Part shown: piece by piece, positions 27,603 through 36,724 of the stretch
Position numbering within the stretch: position 1 is the stretch's first letter
Layout of the letters: each line of letters begins with the position of its first letter
Assembly: GCA_963696315.1 (NCBI GenBank)
Contig: CAVOJU010000022.1
Span: forward strand, 62,001 to 126,000
From: CAWKEY01 sp963696315
Lineage (GTDB): Bacteria > Pseudomonadota > Gammaproteobacteria > Methylococcales > Methylomonadaceae
Reading direction: 5' to 3'
DNA length: 64,000 bases
Notes under the pieces: model-generated
Seen by the model: the letters and a program-made list of their open reading frames with translations, nothing else
Databases searched by the model: none
What the model was told of the DNA's origin: nothing
Position numbers and translations under genes: made by a program

Positions 27603-30600
27603 TCTTCGAGCTCAGTATCAAGCCGCTTCGGCTGATTTCGTTTGATTAAAAAATAGACGACCGGAATGACGACCAGAGAGAACAGGGTAGAGGCTACGAT
27701 GCCGAAAATAAAACTCCAGGCCAGCCCCGAAAAGATCGGATCCATGACAATAATTGCAGAGCCGAATACCGCTGCCGCGGCGGTCAGGAATATTGGTGTC
27801 AAGCGTGTGGCGCCGGCTTCTATCAAAGCGTCAACAAGCGTGGTTTCCGCATCTTGGTAGTAGCTGCGCTCGATGAAGTCGATCAGAATAATGGAGTTCC
27901 TGACCACAATGCCCGCCAGAGCAATCATGCCGATCATGGCGGTTGCGGTAAAGTAAATCGGCGTCGGGTAACCGGCAACCGGCTCGGTAAACAGGTTGAG
28001 CAGCCAGAAACCGGGCATGATGCCGATGATGGTGAGCGGAATGGCGATCATCATGACCAAGGGTATACCCAAGGAGCCGGTCTGTCCGACTAGCAGCACA
28101 TAGATCATGACCATGGCGGCGGCAAAGGCCAGGCCCAGATCACGGAAGACGTCGACGGTGATTTTCCATTCGCCTTCTCCGGCCAGGTCGGTGCTGTAAC
28201 CCGGCGGCAGGGGATGCGCGTCGAAATAATCGAACATATCCAGAATCGCTTCAACCGGACTGCGTCCGGCCATTTCTGCGGTAACATAAGACAGCCGTTG
28301 CAGGTTTTTATGATAAATAGTCTGATCGCCCGATTCAATGGTCATGGTTCCAATTTCACTGAGCGGGACTAATTGGCCGCTGCCGGATTTGATGCGCAAA
28401 GCCAGTAAATCGGGCGCAGATGATCGATCAGCCCGGGACAATTGCAGGACGATGTCCAGGGGTTTGCGCTCGGCACTGATATGGACGGTACCGGCGACGG
28501 AACCTTGCAGTGCCAGTGTCAAGGTGTCGGCAACTTGGGCGGTGTTGATGCCATGCAGGGCCGCTTTTTCCTGGTTCAGGCGGAAATGCATTTTCTCATG
28601 TTCTGCCTCGACTAAATCATCGACATCCACTACGCCTTCGGTTGCCGCCAGCGCATTTTTTACTGAATTGGAAACGTTGATGATATCGGCATAGCGGGCT
28701 TCAGCCGGGCCATAGACTTCGGCAACGACAGTCGATAATACCGGCGGCCCCGGCGGCAGTTCGACAATCTTGATGTTGGCGCCGTAATCTTTGCCGATGC
28801 GGTCTATGTCGGGACGAATGCGCAAGGCAATGTCATGGGATTGATGCTGGCGCTGTTCCTTGTCGATCAGGTTGATGCGTACTTCGCCGGTTTCGCTGCC
28901 CTGGCGCAGGTAGTAATGCCGGACCATGCCATTAAAATCCATGGGCGAGGCCAGTCCGACATAGGTCTGATAGTCGGTGACCTCATTCACCGTGGCCAGG
29001 TAACGCCCCAACGCCCCGGCCACTTCATCGGTTCGCTCCAGCGTCGTGCCTTTGGGCATGTCGATGACCAGTTGCAGCTCGTTCTTGTTGTCGAAAGGCA
29101 ATAGCTTGAGCGGTACCGCACGGGTCACGGCCAGCAGGGCAGAGCCGGCAAAGGCGATGACAATGAACAGGATAAACAGCCAGGCGCGTTTGGGTGTAGC
29201 CAGCAGGGGGGACAGCACGGCGTTATAGATACGAAAACTTGCGCTCTTTTTTAAGTCAAAAGCCTCATGATGGCCTTTGCCGTAATCATTTTTCAGCAGA
29301 CGGTAGCTGGCCCAGGGCGTCACGGTAAAGGCGATAATCAGCGACAGCAGCATGGCAATCGGCACATTAAAGGCCATCGGCGCCATATAAGGTCCCATCA
29401 TGCCGGTGATGTAAAACATCGGAATAAACGACAGAATCACCGCAAAGGTAGCCAGTATGGTGGGCGGACGGACCTCATCGACTGCAGTGAGCAGCGCGCG
29501 CAAAGGCGGTTCCTTGCGCAGCTTGTAATGCCGGTGAATATTCTCGACATCGACGATGGGGTCATCGACCAGCAGACCCAGCGACAAAATCAGCGCGAAC
29601 AAGGTTACCCGGTTAATCGTGTAGCCGAAAATCAAATCGAAGAGCAGGGTGACCGCAAAGGTCATCGGCACCGCAATAGAAACGATAAAGGATTCTTTTA
29701 AGCCTAAGCTGATCGCCAGCAAAACGATGATGGTCAGGATGGCGATACCCAGATGCTTGACCAGTTCGTTGACCTTATGATCAGCGGTTTCACCATAATT
29801 GCGTGTGATGGTCATCAGGACATCATCAGGAATCACTGTGCCGCGCAGACTTTCGCCGGCTTTAATGACCTGCTCAGCCACACTGACGGCGTTGCTGCCT
29901 TTGCGTTTGGCGATGGCAACCGTCACCATCGGCCGTTCTTGGCCAGCCTGCGCTTGCTCGCCAGTCGTCTGGCCGACGCTGCGCATGTGCTCAACGGCCG
30001 AGCCAAAACCAATGCGGGTGTAATGCGCCGTCTCTTCTGGGCCGTCTTCAACGCGGGCAATGTCGCGCAGATAGACCAGGCGGCCGTTGACGCTTTTAAT
30101 AACGGTTGCGGCGACGTCTTCAGCGCTTTGATAGAAAGGTCCCGCTTCAAGCAGGAGTTCACGTCCGCCTTGCTCAAAGGCCCCGGCCTGCAGGTTGAAA
30201 TTGGCTGCTTTTAGCGCCTGCCTGATTTCTTGCAGACTGGTGTTGCGCGAGACCAGTTTGGCAGGATCGGGGTACACTGAAATGCGCCGTTTAGCGCCGC
30301 CGACTACCCAGCTTTTACCAACGTCTTCACTCGTCCTCAGGGTTTCGATCATTTCATCGGCAAGACGCCGCAGAGTCATGGCGTCATACAGCGGCTTTGC
30401 TGCCGATAAACTAAACAGCACGATCGGAACGTCATCAATTTCCACGGGTTTGACGACCCAATTAGTAACGCCCGCCGGAATGCTGTCCAGATTCGCGAGC
30501 AGCTTGTCGCGGGTTTTGAAAAGGCTGTTTTCACGGTTTTCGCCTACAAAATAACGCACCGTCACCACCGCTTCACCCGGCCGGGATGCCGAATAGACAT

Positions 30601-30889
30601 ACTCCACGCCATCAATTTGCCGCAACAGGACTTCCAGCGGCGTGGTGACCAGTTTTTCTACTTCCTCGCTGCTGGCGCCGGGATATTGAATAAAAACATC
30701 CATTACCGGCACAATAATTTGCGGGTCTTCTTCCCGCGGGGTCAGCACTAGCGCCGCCGCACCGGCCAGTAGCGAAATAATTAGAAATAACAGCGACAGC
30801 TGCGAGGTCGTAAACAGCCTGACGATGCTGACCGTAAAACTGTCTTTTTTTGGCTGCTCGGATTGAGCTTTGTGCAAATCTTCACTCAT
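27599..30889 (-). CDS. Efflux RND transporter permease (AcrB/MexB-like)
   Basis: 1096 residues. N-terminal helix, then the porter domain (REEDPQIIVPVMDVFIQYPG, GASSEEVEKLVTTPLE), a block of transmembrane helices with GLLVDDPIVDVENIHRH where charged residues relay protons, a second porter domain, and a second helix block (AGIVVRNSIILIDFIE). The PREEDPQI N-terminal motif marks a branch of inner-membrane pumps found in many environmental proteobacteria. It would pump organic compounds with the adaptor and TolC protein encoded upstream. The order on the minus strand is tolC, adaptor, permease, deacetylase. Confidence 0.94.
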   Translation of the reverse strand: MSEDLHKAQSEQPKKDSFTVSIVRLFTTSQLSLLFLIISLLAGAAALVLTPREEDPQIIVPVMDVFIQYPGASSEEVEKLVTTPLEVLLRQIDGVEYVYSASRPGEAVVTVRYFVGENRENSLFKTRDKLLANLDSIPAGVTNWVVKPVEIDDVPIVLFSLSAAKPLYDAMTLRRLADEMIETLRTSEDVGKSWVVGGAKRRISVYPDPAKLVSRNTSLQEIRQALKAANFNLQAGAFEQGGRELLLEAGPFYQSAEDVAATVIKSVNGRLVYLRDIARVEDGPEETAHYTRIGFGSAVEHMRSVGQTTGEQAQAGQERPMVTVAIAKRKGSNAVSVAEQVIKAGESLRGTVIPDDVLMTITRNYGETADHKVNELVKHLGIAILTIIVLLAISLGLKESFIVSIAVPMTFAVTLLFDLIFGYTINRVTLFALILSLGLLVDDPIVDVENIHRHYKLRKEPPLRALLTAVDEVRPPTILATFAVILSFIPMFYITGMMGPYMAPMAFNVPIAMLLSLIIAFTVTPWASYRLLKNDYGKGHHEAFDLKKSASFRIYNAVLSPLLATPKRAWLFILFIVIAFAGSALLAVTRAVPLKLLPFDNKNELQLVIDMPKGTTLERTDEVAGALGRYLATVNEVTDYQTYVGLASPMDFNGMVRHYYLRQGSETGEVRINLIDKEQRQHQSHDIALRIRPDIDRIGKDYGANIKIVELPPGPPVLSTVVAEVYGPAEARYADIINVSNSVKNALAATEGVVDVDDLVEAEHEKMHFRLNQEKAALHGINTAQVADTLTLALQGSVAGTVHISAERKPLDIVLQLSRADRSSAPDLLALRIKSGSGQLVPLSEIGTMTIESGDQTIYHKNLQRLSYVTAEMAGRSPVEAILDMFDYFDAHPLPPGYSTDLAGEGEWKITVDVFRDLGLAFAAAMVMIYVLLVGQTGSLGIPLVMMIAIPLTIIGIMPGFWLLNLFTEPVAGYPTPIYFTATAMIGMIALAGIVVRNSIILIDFIERSYYQDAETTLVDALIEAGATRLTPIFLTAAAAVFGSAIIVMDPIFSGLAWSFIFGIVASTLFSLVVIPVVYFLIKRNQPKRLDTELEE

Positions 30890-31969
30890 TTCGGTAAACC
30901 GCTGTCAATGAGGATGGTCTCGCCTTCCCGCAGGCCGGAGAGGACTTCCACGTCAGTGCCGCGCTGTTTGCCGGTGCGGATATGGCGGCTAACCAGCTGG
31001 TTGTTCTCAAGCACTTTAACCGCTTCCAGTTGTCCGTAATGCAGCACGGCGCGTGCCGGTATCATCAGAACGGCCTGATCATCGGAACAGTTTTGCTCCA
31101 GCCAGGCAAATTGGCCGTGCTGTAAACCGGGCTCGGCCGGTAAAACGGCCTTAACGAGCTGGCTGCGCGTGTCCTGATCAATTTCGGGCACGATTTCATC
31201 AATGCGGGCTTTTAATTGGCCAATGGCGCTATCGATGCGGACATCGACCATCCATGCCAATTTTGATGCGTCCGGCGCAGGAGCTCGGAAGGGCAACCTC
31301 CAGGCGCAAGTCATCGGCTTTTTGCAGTATGACTACGGCATCGCCGGGCATGCCCATGTCGCCAGGTTCTTTCAGACGCTCGGTAATGATGCCGGCAAAC
31401 GGCGCCTTGAGTGTGTTTTCTCCCAAACTGACGCGCATTTGTTCAACGGCTTTAGCCGATTGCTGGACCAACGCTTGCGCAGAGCTTGACCGGGCGATCA
31501 CGGCATCATAATTCTCACGCGTGGCCGCCTCTTTTTCATATAAAACCCGGATTCGTTTTGCATCGGCGGATGCTTGTGCGGCTTGAGCTTTGGCCGCCGC
31601 CAGTTGCGCATGGATTTCGGCAACGCGTGCGGTCATCTCGCGTTCGTCCAAGCGCGCAAGTACATCGCCTTTGTTAACGTGGTCACCGGCATTGACATGA
31701 ATGCTGATAATGCGCGCCGTGTATTTAGGCGCAATGTTGGCGACCGTGCGCGAACGTATCGTACCCGGCCAGGACTGGATGTAAGCCGCCATATTTTTGC
31801 TGACTATCCGCGTTTCAGCGCCGGCAGGAAGCGCTTCAACTGCAGGTACGCTGGTTCTTCCGGGCTCAACTTTTTCGCCGCCGCCAATCAGTCCCAGCGC
31901 ATAAAGAATGACCACTACCAGTACAAGAACAGCAGCGGATGGCAGCAGCCATTTGGGTTTTTCTATCAT
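30886..31969 (-). pseudogene. RND efflux periplasmic adaptor (HlyD/AcrA-like), one frameshift
   Basis: From ATG 31969: an N-terminal membrane anchor (WLLPSAAVLVLVVVILYALG), a lipoyl-like domain (RIISIHVNAGDHVNKGDVLA), an alpha-hairpin (about 115-180) and the second lipoyl half (LKAPFAGIITERLKEPGDMG). At 31246-31252 the frame breaks after GRIKIGMD; dropping one base gives VDVRIDSAIGQLKARI, which continues cleanly to the stop at 30886. The product would be about 360 residues, normal for the family. The neighbours on both sides are intact and overlap by 4 bp, so either the operon is recently inactivated or the extra base is a sequence error. Confidence 0.88.
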
Positions 31970-31980
31970 GGGTAATTCCT

Positions 31981-33441
31981 TTATTTCCAGTTACCTAAGG
32001 CTTTGTTCAGCTCTGCTTCGGCGCGCAGGGCATCGAAACGTGCGGCAATGACGCGGGCATGCGCCTGATCACGGGCGGTTTCGGTTTCAAGATAGCGCGT
32101 AATGGTGACGACATCCGCCTGGCGTTGTTCATTGACCAGGCGAAAGGCTTCCTCTGCGGCGCTGACGGCGACTGTGGTCACATTGGCGCGCGCCAGGGCG
32201 TCCTGAAGTTTCAGATAAGCCATTTTGACTTCGTTTTCTATAGCCAGTTGTACTTGCCGGGCAGACTTTTGCGCTTCGGACAATTGCGCCTCGGCTTTTT
32301 TGACACTGTCGCGGGTGCTAAAGCCTGAAAAAATATCCATTTCAACTGCAACGCCGGCCGTGACATTGTCCCGGCTGGTTGAATAGCCCGGGTTTTTGCT
32401 GTCAGAGCCGTAACTGACATAGGCATCCGCTCTGGGCAAATACGCGCCTTTGGCGGCGCTGAGTTTACGCTCGGCAATTTCGATCTGTTTTTGGGCGGCT
32501 TCGGTTTCGGGGCGTTGTGCGATGGCCTGATCCAGCAAGCTTGCATAAGGGCTGTCGAGTTTAGGCAAGGCCCATGCGTTGCTTTCAGCCAGGCTAAAGG
32601 GCTGACTGGCGTCAATGCCCAGCAAGGTTTTAAGACCTGTTTCAGCCATTTCTATGGCATTTTTGGCCTGAATCTCATTGTTTTGTGCCTCAGCCAGCTG
32701 CACTTCCAGCGACAACACATCGGACTTCAGCAAGGTGCCGGCATCAAAACGGATGCGGCTCTGCGTAAGCTCGCTTTGCACTGCGTCTATGGAGCGCAGG
32801 GCGATTTTATGGGATTCCCGGGCCGCCAGTACCGCGTAAAATGCCGAGGTTACCGATTGAATTAACTGATTGCGGACTGCCGATTGCTGTAACGCCGCCG
32901 CAGTCACGCCTAATTCAGCGGCTTTGCTGTTTTGATAGTCTTGTCCGCCGTTGAACAAGGAGTAACTGGCCATCACTTCCGGACGGAAATTATCGGTGCC
33001 GCCGGGATGGTTAAAATCGGTGCCACTGAAATTTAGCCGTCGTTGCGAAATAATCATGCCGAAAGCGCGGGACGGATTGTCCGTATGTTCATAAGACAGC
33101 CGGGTTTTAACGTGCGGATAAAAACTGGCCATTGCCTGGCCCAGCTGCGCTTCGGCCTGAACAATGCGTTCTTGCATGATTTGCAGGCTGGGATTGTTGG
33201 TCAGGGCATAATCGACAGCCTGTTCCAGGCTATAGGCCGAATTATTTTGATCTGCGCCAACATTTGCGCTGACTAACGCTAGCGTGGCGATCATTAACTT
33301 GACTGAAGGCATAAGGATTTGAAATCGCAATGTGAGTTGCCATCGAGCGGTGCGAGTCGCCGGTGCGTTGCAAGCGTGATTTTTTTGCTTGCGTTCGTTA
33401 ATGTCAGCGAGCCTGATCAGGCAGGTTGTTAACTCAGCCAT
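31981..33441 (-). CDS. TolC family outer membrane efflux protein
   Basis: Up to 486 residues. The core has two TolC repeats with long coiled helices: AVDYALTNNPSLQIMQERIV, YSLFNGGQDYQNSKAAELG, DIFSGFSTRDSVKKAEAQLS. A signal peptide begins at Met44 (MPSVKLMIATLALVSANVGA, start 33312), so the true start may be there; the outer ATG at 33441 adds 43 basic residues without family match. It would form the outer-membrane duct for the RND pump encoded directly downstream (11-bp spacing to the adaptor). Confidence 0.9.
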   Translation of the reverse strand: MAELTTCLIRLADINERKQKNHACNAPATRTARWQLTLRFQILMPSVKLMIATLALVSANVGADQNNSAYSLEQAVDYALTNNPSLQIMQERIVQAEAQLGQAMASFYPHVKTRLSYEHTDNPSRAFGMIISQRRLNFSGTDFNHPGGTDNFRPEVMASYSLFNGGQDYQNSKAAELGVTAAALQQSAVRNQLIQSVTSAFYAVLAARESHKIALRSIDAVQSELTQSRIRFDAGTLLKSDVLSLEVQLAEAQNNEIQAKNAIEMAETGLKTLLGIDASQPFSLAESNAWALPKLDSPYASLLDQAIAQRPETEAAQKQIEIAERKLSAAKGAYLPRADAYVSYGSDSKNPGYSTSRDNVTAGVAVEMDIFSGFSTRDSVKKAEAQLSEAQKSARQVQLAIENEVKMAYLKLQDALARANVTTVAVSAAEEAFRLVNEQRQADVVTITRYLETETARDQAHARVIAARFDALRAEAELNKALGNWK

Positions 33442-33533
33442 AATGTGTGCCGTTTTGTGGTGTTTACAGACTTAGTAAAAAGCGTTCTTTACTGGCTAGT
33501 ATATTATGACTTGATAATATTCATTGGCAAAGC

Positions 33534-34166
33534 TTAGTTTTTTTTGATTTTAAAACGGCACACAGCATCACCTTTCGCCATACAGGTTTGATGATCAATC
33601 TCGCTGTTCAGCAAGGACGAAATCAGCACTCTGTCAAATTGGCAAATTTCGGGATGCTTTTGCGCCAGGTCATGATAGATGCAATTGCAGGCGACGATAC
33701 TCTGCTCGCCGGTATCAGAATTACTGACAGCCTGCGCCTGAAAACCCAGAGCATCCATGATTTTAAGTAATTCGGCCAGGCGTTTATCGCTTTGTTTACC
33801 TGCAAATCGAGGTAAAAGACTCTGCGACAGCAGAGTGCCCAGTTTTTGCAAATAATGCTCGAAGGCTTCTGAACCCATTTGCTCTTTGAGATCGGCAAGA
33901 ATGAGTTCAGAAAACCAGGCATATTGTTTGGGAAAATAATTAATCCCGGCGTCGGTCAATACAAAACTGCGGGCAGGGCGGCCGGCAGTTTTGTTGACAG
34001 CCCCCGCTTGCACAAACCCGTCCCTTTCAAGTGCGTTGAAATGCTGCTGAACGGCATTCCTTGAAATGGACAAGGCGCCGGCGATTTCATCCAGGGTCAT
34101 TCCGTTCTTGTTTTCAAGTAGTAGCTTAAGAATTTGATCTTGCCTGTCGCTGATCGGGTTAACCAT
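33534..34166 (-). CDS. HTH transcriptional regulator with C-terminal cysteine cluster (COG2345/SufR-like)
   Basis: 210 residues from ATG 34166, chosen because GGAG lies 6 nt upstream; two earlier Met codons add only 12 residues. Winged helix at about 8-75 (ILKLLLENKNGMTLDEIAGA, SRNAVQQHFNALERDGFVQ). The C-terminal part has cysteines in VACNCIYHD, PEICQFD, TCMAKGDAVCRF. This spacing resembles the effector domain of SufR-like regulators, where cysteines hold an Fe-S cluster. It is encoded just upstream of, and in line with, the tolC-RND operon, so it may control it. Confidence 0.82.
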   Translation of the reverse strand: MVNPISDRQDQILKLLLENKNGMTLDEIAGALSISRNAVQQHFNALERDGFVQAGAVNKTAGRPARSFVLTDAGINYFPKQYAWFSELILADLKEQMGSEAFEHYLQKLGTLLSQSLLPRFAGKQSDKRLAELLKIMDALGFQAQAVSNSDTGEQSIVACNCIYHDLAQKHPEICQFDRVLISSLLNSEIDHQTCMAKGDAVCRFKIKKN

Positions 34167-34308
34167 GTCATTCTCCATAAATTTCAGACGTGCTCCTAGC
34201 ATAACATTTGCAAGTAATTTATTGTATAAGGCATCTGATTTTGTTAGTCTTGCCTCGCAGTCATCCTGGATTGTAAGTCAAATAATTTTAATAATGAGGA
34301 GATAAAAC

Positions 34309-34683
34309 ATGAGTGAGACACAAACACTGTACGAAAGAATCGGTGGAGAAGCAGCCGTCAATGCCGCCGTTGATATTTTTTACCGGAAGGTGCTCGGCGA
34401 CTACCGCATCAATCGCTTTTTTGATCATACCGATATGGATCAACAAATAGCCAAACAAAAGGCGTTCTTTACCATGGCTTTCGGCGGACCCAATAACTAC
34501 ACCGGCAAGGATATGCGTAGCGCCCATGCGCATCTGGTAAAAATGGGGCTCGATGATTCTCATTTTGATGCCGTTATGGAGCATTTGGGCGCCACGATGA
34601 CCGAATTGAATGTCCCGCCAGAGTTGATTGCTGAAGCCGCGGCGATTGCCGAAGGCGCCCGTAAGGATGTGTTAGGAAAATAA
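34309..34683 (+). CDS. Group I truncated haemoglobin
   Basis: 124 residues: LYERIGGEAAVNAAVDIFYR, FDHTDMDQQIAKQKAFFTMA, GPNNYTGKDMRSAHAHL. The proximal haem His lies in RSAHAHLVKMGL, and TyrB10 in the IFYRKVL segment is conserved. Group I members bind O2 or NO and work in NO dioxygenation or O2 transfer; methanotrophs often carry them. GAGGAG lies before ATG 34309. Confidence 0.93.
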   Translation: MSETQTLYERIGGEAAVNAAVDIFYRKVLGDYRINRFFDHTDMDQQIAKQKAFFTMAFGGPNNYTGKDMRSAHAHLVKMGLDDSHFDAVMEHLGATMTELNVPPELIAEAAAIAEGARKDVLGK

Positions 34684-34696
34684 CAGCTATTAAGGT

Positions 34697-34731
34697 GAAC
34701 CCTGCTTCCTTGACGGAGGGAATCAGGGTTC
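34697..34731 (+). terminator. Hairpin after the truncated haemoglobin gene
   Basis: GAACCCTG and CAGGGTTC, with a partial inner stem (TTCC/GGAA), lie 14 bp after the stop at 34683. No T-run, so a weak or Rho-assisted terminator at best. Confidence 0.4.
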
Positions 34732-34925
34732 CCTGGCCGGTTTGCGCGCAGGAAAGGCCTTCGTCACATTGACCAAGTCTGCTCGGGCCGGATTGACAGG
34801 CACCATGCCTGGTGGGCCGGCATATCCACAATCGCAAAAACATCTTACGCAACCCCTGCAAAATGAAATACTCTATAATTGGCGCTTTACAAAGTAGTCT
34901 CTTACTGTCTGCGACAGGAGTATTT

Positions 34926-35537
34926 ATGAAAGCAAGTGTGAAAATTTTGGCCAGCATGACTTTTGTTGCACTGGCAGCCTGTTCGAGTCAAGAGATCAAG
35001 CAGGATGCTAGCGTTAGTCCCGCATCTGACGAGACGGCCGTATCGGAGGACAGTTTGCAGTTGTCCGGACAAAATCCCGCGATGACCATCAGTAAAAACG
35101 GCAAAATCTTAAATTTGGTCAGAATAATGGATGGCGGAGCCTGTAAAAATAACATTCAAGGCGCTAAAGGTGTATTTCTGGTTTATGCGGACGCCGACGA
35201 CATCGCGCGCATCAAAAAGGAACAGGGGCCGAAGGTTTTTGCCGAATTTGAGAGAAAAATACAGGCGTTTTCGGCACAGGTTTTACAGGATGCGATCAAT
35301 GCCACCAATCTTGCCGAAGACCCTTTTGCCTTGGGGGAGGATGAAGCGCAACAGAAACTGGCCAAACAACTTGCCATTCAATTCCGCCAGGCCATAGCCG
35401 GCCCCGTTGACAAGTTTCAAAAAGAAACCACGCTAACACTCCAAGTCGCGCCTTTTCCACCGTCATTTATTTTTTACCAAAAAGGCTGCGATCCTGCGCA
35501 TCTTGAGCCGGAAGATGAGAATAAAGCCCCAGAATGA
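34926..35537 (+). CDS. Predicted lipoprotein of unknown function
   Basis: 203 residues from ATG 34926, with AGGAG 6 nt upstream; the frame extends further upstream but without ribosome site. Signal and lipobox: MKASVKILASMTFVALAAC, Cys19 as the lipid-bearing residue, then SSQEIKQD. The mature part has a low-complexity linker, then SKNGKILNLVRIMDGGACKN and VFLVYADADDIARIKKEQG, a mixed alpha/beta domain. Asp at +3 is absent, so outer-membrane sorting is likely. Family not recognised. Confidence 0.75.
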   Translation: MKASVKILASMTFVALAACSSQEIKQDASVSPASDETAVSEDSLQLSGQNPAMTISKNGKILNLVRIMDGGACKNNIQGAKGVFLVYADADDIARIKKEQGPKVFAEFERKIQAFSAQVLQDAINATNLAEDPFALGEDEAQQKLAKQLAIQFRQAIAGPVDKFQKETTLTLQVAPFPPSFIFYQKGCDPAHLEPEDENKAPE

Positions 35538-35624
35538 CTTAGCAGGATGCCGGTTGTTGTGGTTATAATCCAGGCGCACGAGCGGCACGATGCCGTTTTT
35601 CTAATCAATACGAGGTAAATCATT

Positions 35625-36008
35625 ATGGGCTGGCGAGAACGTGGACATGAAGAAACCTATGCCGATGCAGAAGTGGAAGCGCGCTTGAGGGAAGAGTTGC
35701 CGCACTGGTATTTGGAAAACGGCTGGATCCGGCGTAAATACAAAACCAGCGGCTGGAAAGGCACGCTGATGGTCGTCAATACCGTGGGTCACTTGGCAGA
35801 GGCGGCGTTTCATCATCCTGATTTAACAGTTTCCTATGCATTTGTGATCGTCAAATTAATGAATCACGCGGCCAAAGGCATTACCAACAAGGATTTCGAA
35901 CTGGCTCATAAAATCGAGGAAGTCATTATGTGGCAGCCTGGCAAGGAAGGCGGAGCGCTCGAAGGTACGCCGGAGGATCCTCGCTTCAAATACATCAAAT
36001 ACGATTGA
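35625..36008 (+). CDS. phhB: 4a-hydroxytetrahydrobiopterin dehydratase-like protein (PhhB/DCoH family)
   Basis: 127 residues. The DCoH active-site pattern is present: HLAEAAFHHPDLTVSYAFV with the paired His and the Pro, and TNKDFELAHKIEEVI. It would dehydrate pterin-4a-carbinolamine formed by aromatic amino-acid hydroxylases. No phenylalanine hydroxylase gene is in this window. This longer member with WxLENGWIRR-type N-terminus is common in autotrophs and methanotrophs, where it may aid molybdopterin or RuBisCO-related processes (inference). ATG with GAGGTAA-type site. Confidence 0.85.
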   Translation: MGWRERGHEETYADAEVEARLREELPHWYLENGWIRRKYKTSGWKGTLMVVNTVGHLAEAAFHHPDLTVSYAFVIVKLMNHAAKGITNKDFELAHKIEEVIMWQPGKEGGALEGTPEDPRFKYIKYD

Positions 36009-36088
36009 ACCCAGGCGCAAGGCAAAAGGCACAGCTAGCTTTTGGCCTTGCACCTTCAGCTTTTCTCACATTGACCAGGAGCATGATC

Positions 36089-36709
36089 ATGAACGGAACA
36101 AAACACCAAGAAGTTAAAGAGGCAGCCCGGGATGCGGTAAATTCGGGATCAGAAATTTATCAACAGATCAGGACGATCACCATCAAGGCGCTGACAGAGC
36201 GGCAACTCGACACGGACAATATCAAAGCGGTTACCGATGAGGTGGTCACCGGCATCAGCAATGCCCTGACGACGCAGGGTGAGCAGACAATAACGGCATT
36301 CACGCAGGCGATTTCGGCATTGGATGAGGCTTTGGCGGTTGCCGCGGAAGCTTCAAAACTGGCCATCGAAGAGGCCGCTTCCAGAGTCAGTGAATATTCC
36401 GAACAGGATCTTACCCAGGCGAAAGAGGACTTGAAGACCATGGAAGGCCTGTTTCTGGAGACGCTGGAAAAAGCTGCCAAAGGCGGTAACCACATAGCAG
36501 CCGGAATAGTCACCGATTTTCTTAATCACACCCGGCAAAGCGGCACGGCTGTTGGCAAGCATGTATTGACTGCGCTTGAGTCCTTGCAAAATTTACCGCA
36601 AATGGGTCTATCGACTACGGTTGCCGCAGCGTCCACTTTAGCTCAGATTGGCAGCAACATTTTAGCGGGGATCGCAGACAGTTTGCATTCATCGCCGCAC
36701 AAACACTGA
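36089..36709 (+). CDS. DUF6781 family (phasin-like helical) protein
   Basis: 206 residues from ATG 36089, with AGGAG about 7 nt upstream; upstream codons in the same frame match no family. Almost wholly helical and rich in Ala, Glu, Thr: RTITIKALTERQLDTDNIKA, DEALAVAAEASKLAIEEAAS, then GTAVGKHVLTALESLQNL and a final GSNILAGIADSL. The pattern fits DUF6781, which resembles phasins. It lies 15 bp before a UbiB-type kinase gene and is probably co-transcribed with it, a pairing that suggests a membrane or lipid-associated role (inference). Confidence 0.82.
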   Translation: MNGTKHQEVKEAARDAVNSGSEIYQQIRTITIKALTERQLDTDNIKAVTDEVVTGISNALTTQGEQTITAFTQAISALDEALAVAAEASKLAIEEAASRVSEYSEQDLTQAKEDLKTMEGLFLETLEKAAKGGNHIAAGIVTDFLNHTRQSGTAVGKHVLTALESLQNLPQMGLSTTVAAASTLAQIGSNILAGIADSLHSSPHKH

Positions 36710-36724
36710 TACAGGCGGCACACG

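Noticed and set aside
29267..30214. Long plus-strand open frames opposite the RND permease
   Set aside because: Composition rich in Gln/His/Arg and no motifs; antisense shadows of the permease.
35930..36088. Upstream extension of the DUF6781 gene
   Set aside because: It overlaps the phhB end in another frame and lacks family similarity; ATG 36089 has a good ribosome site.
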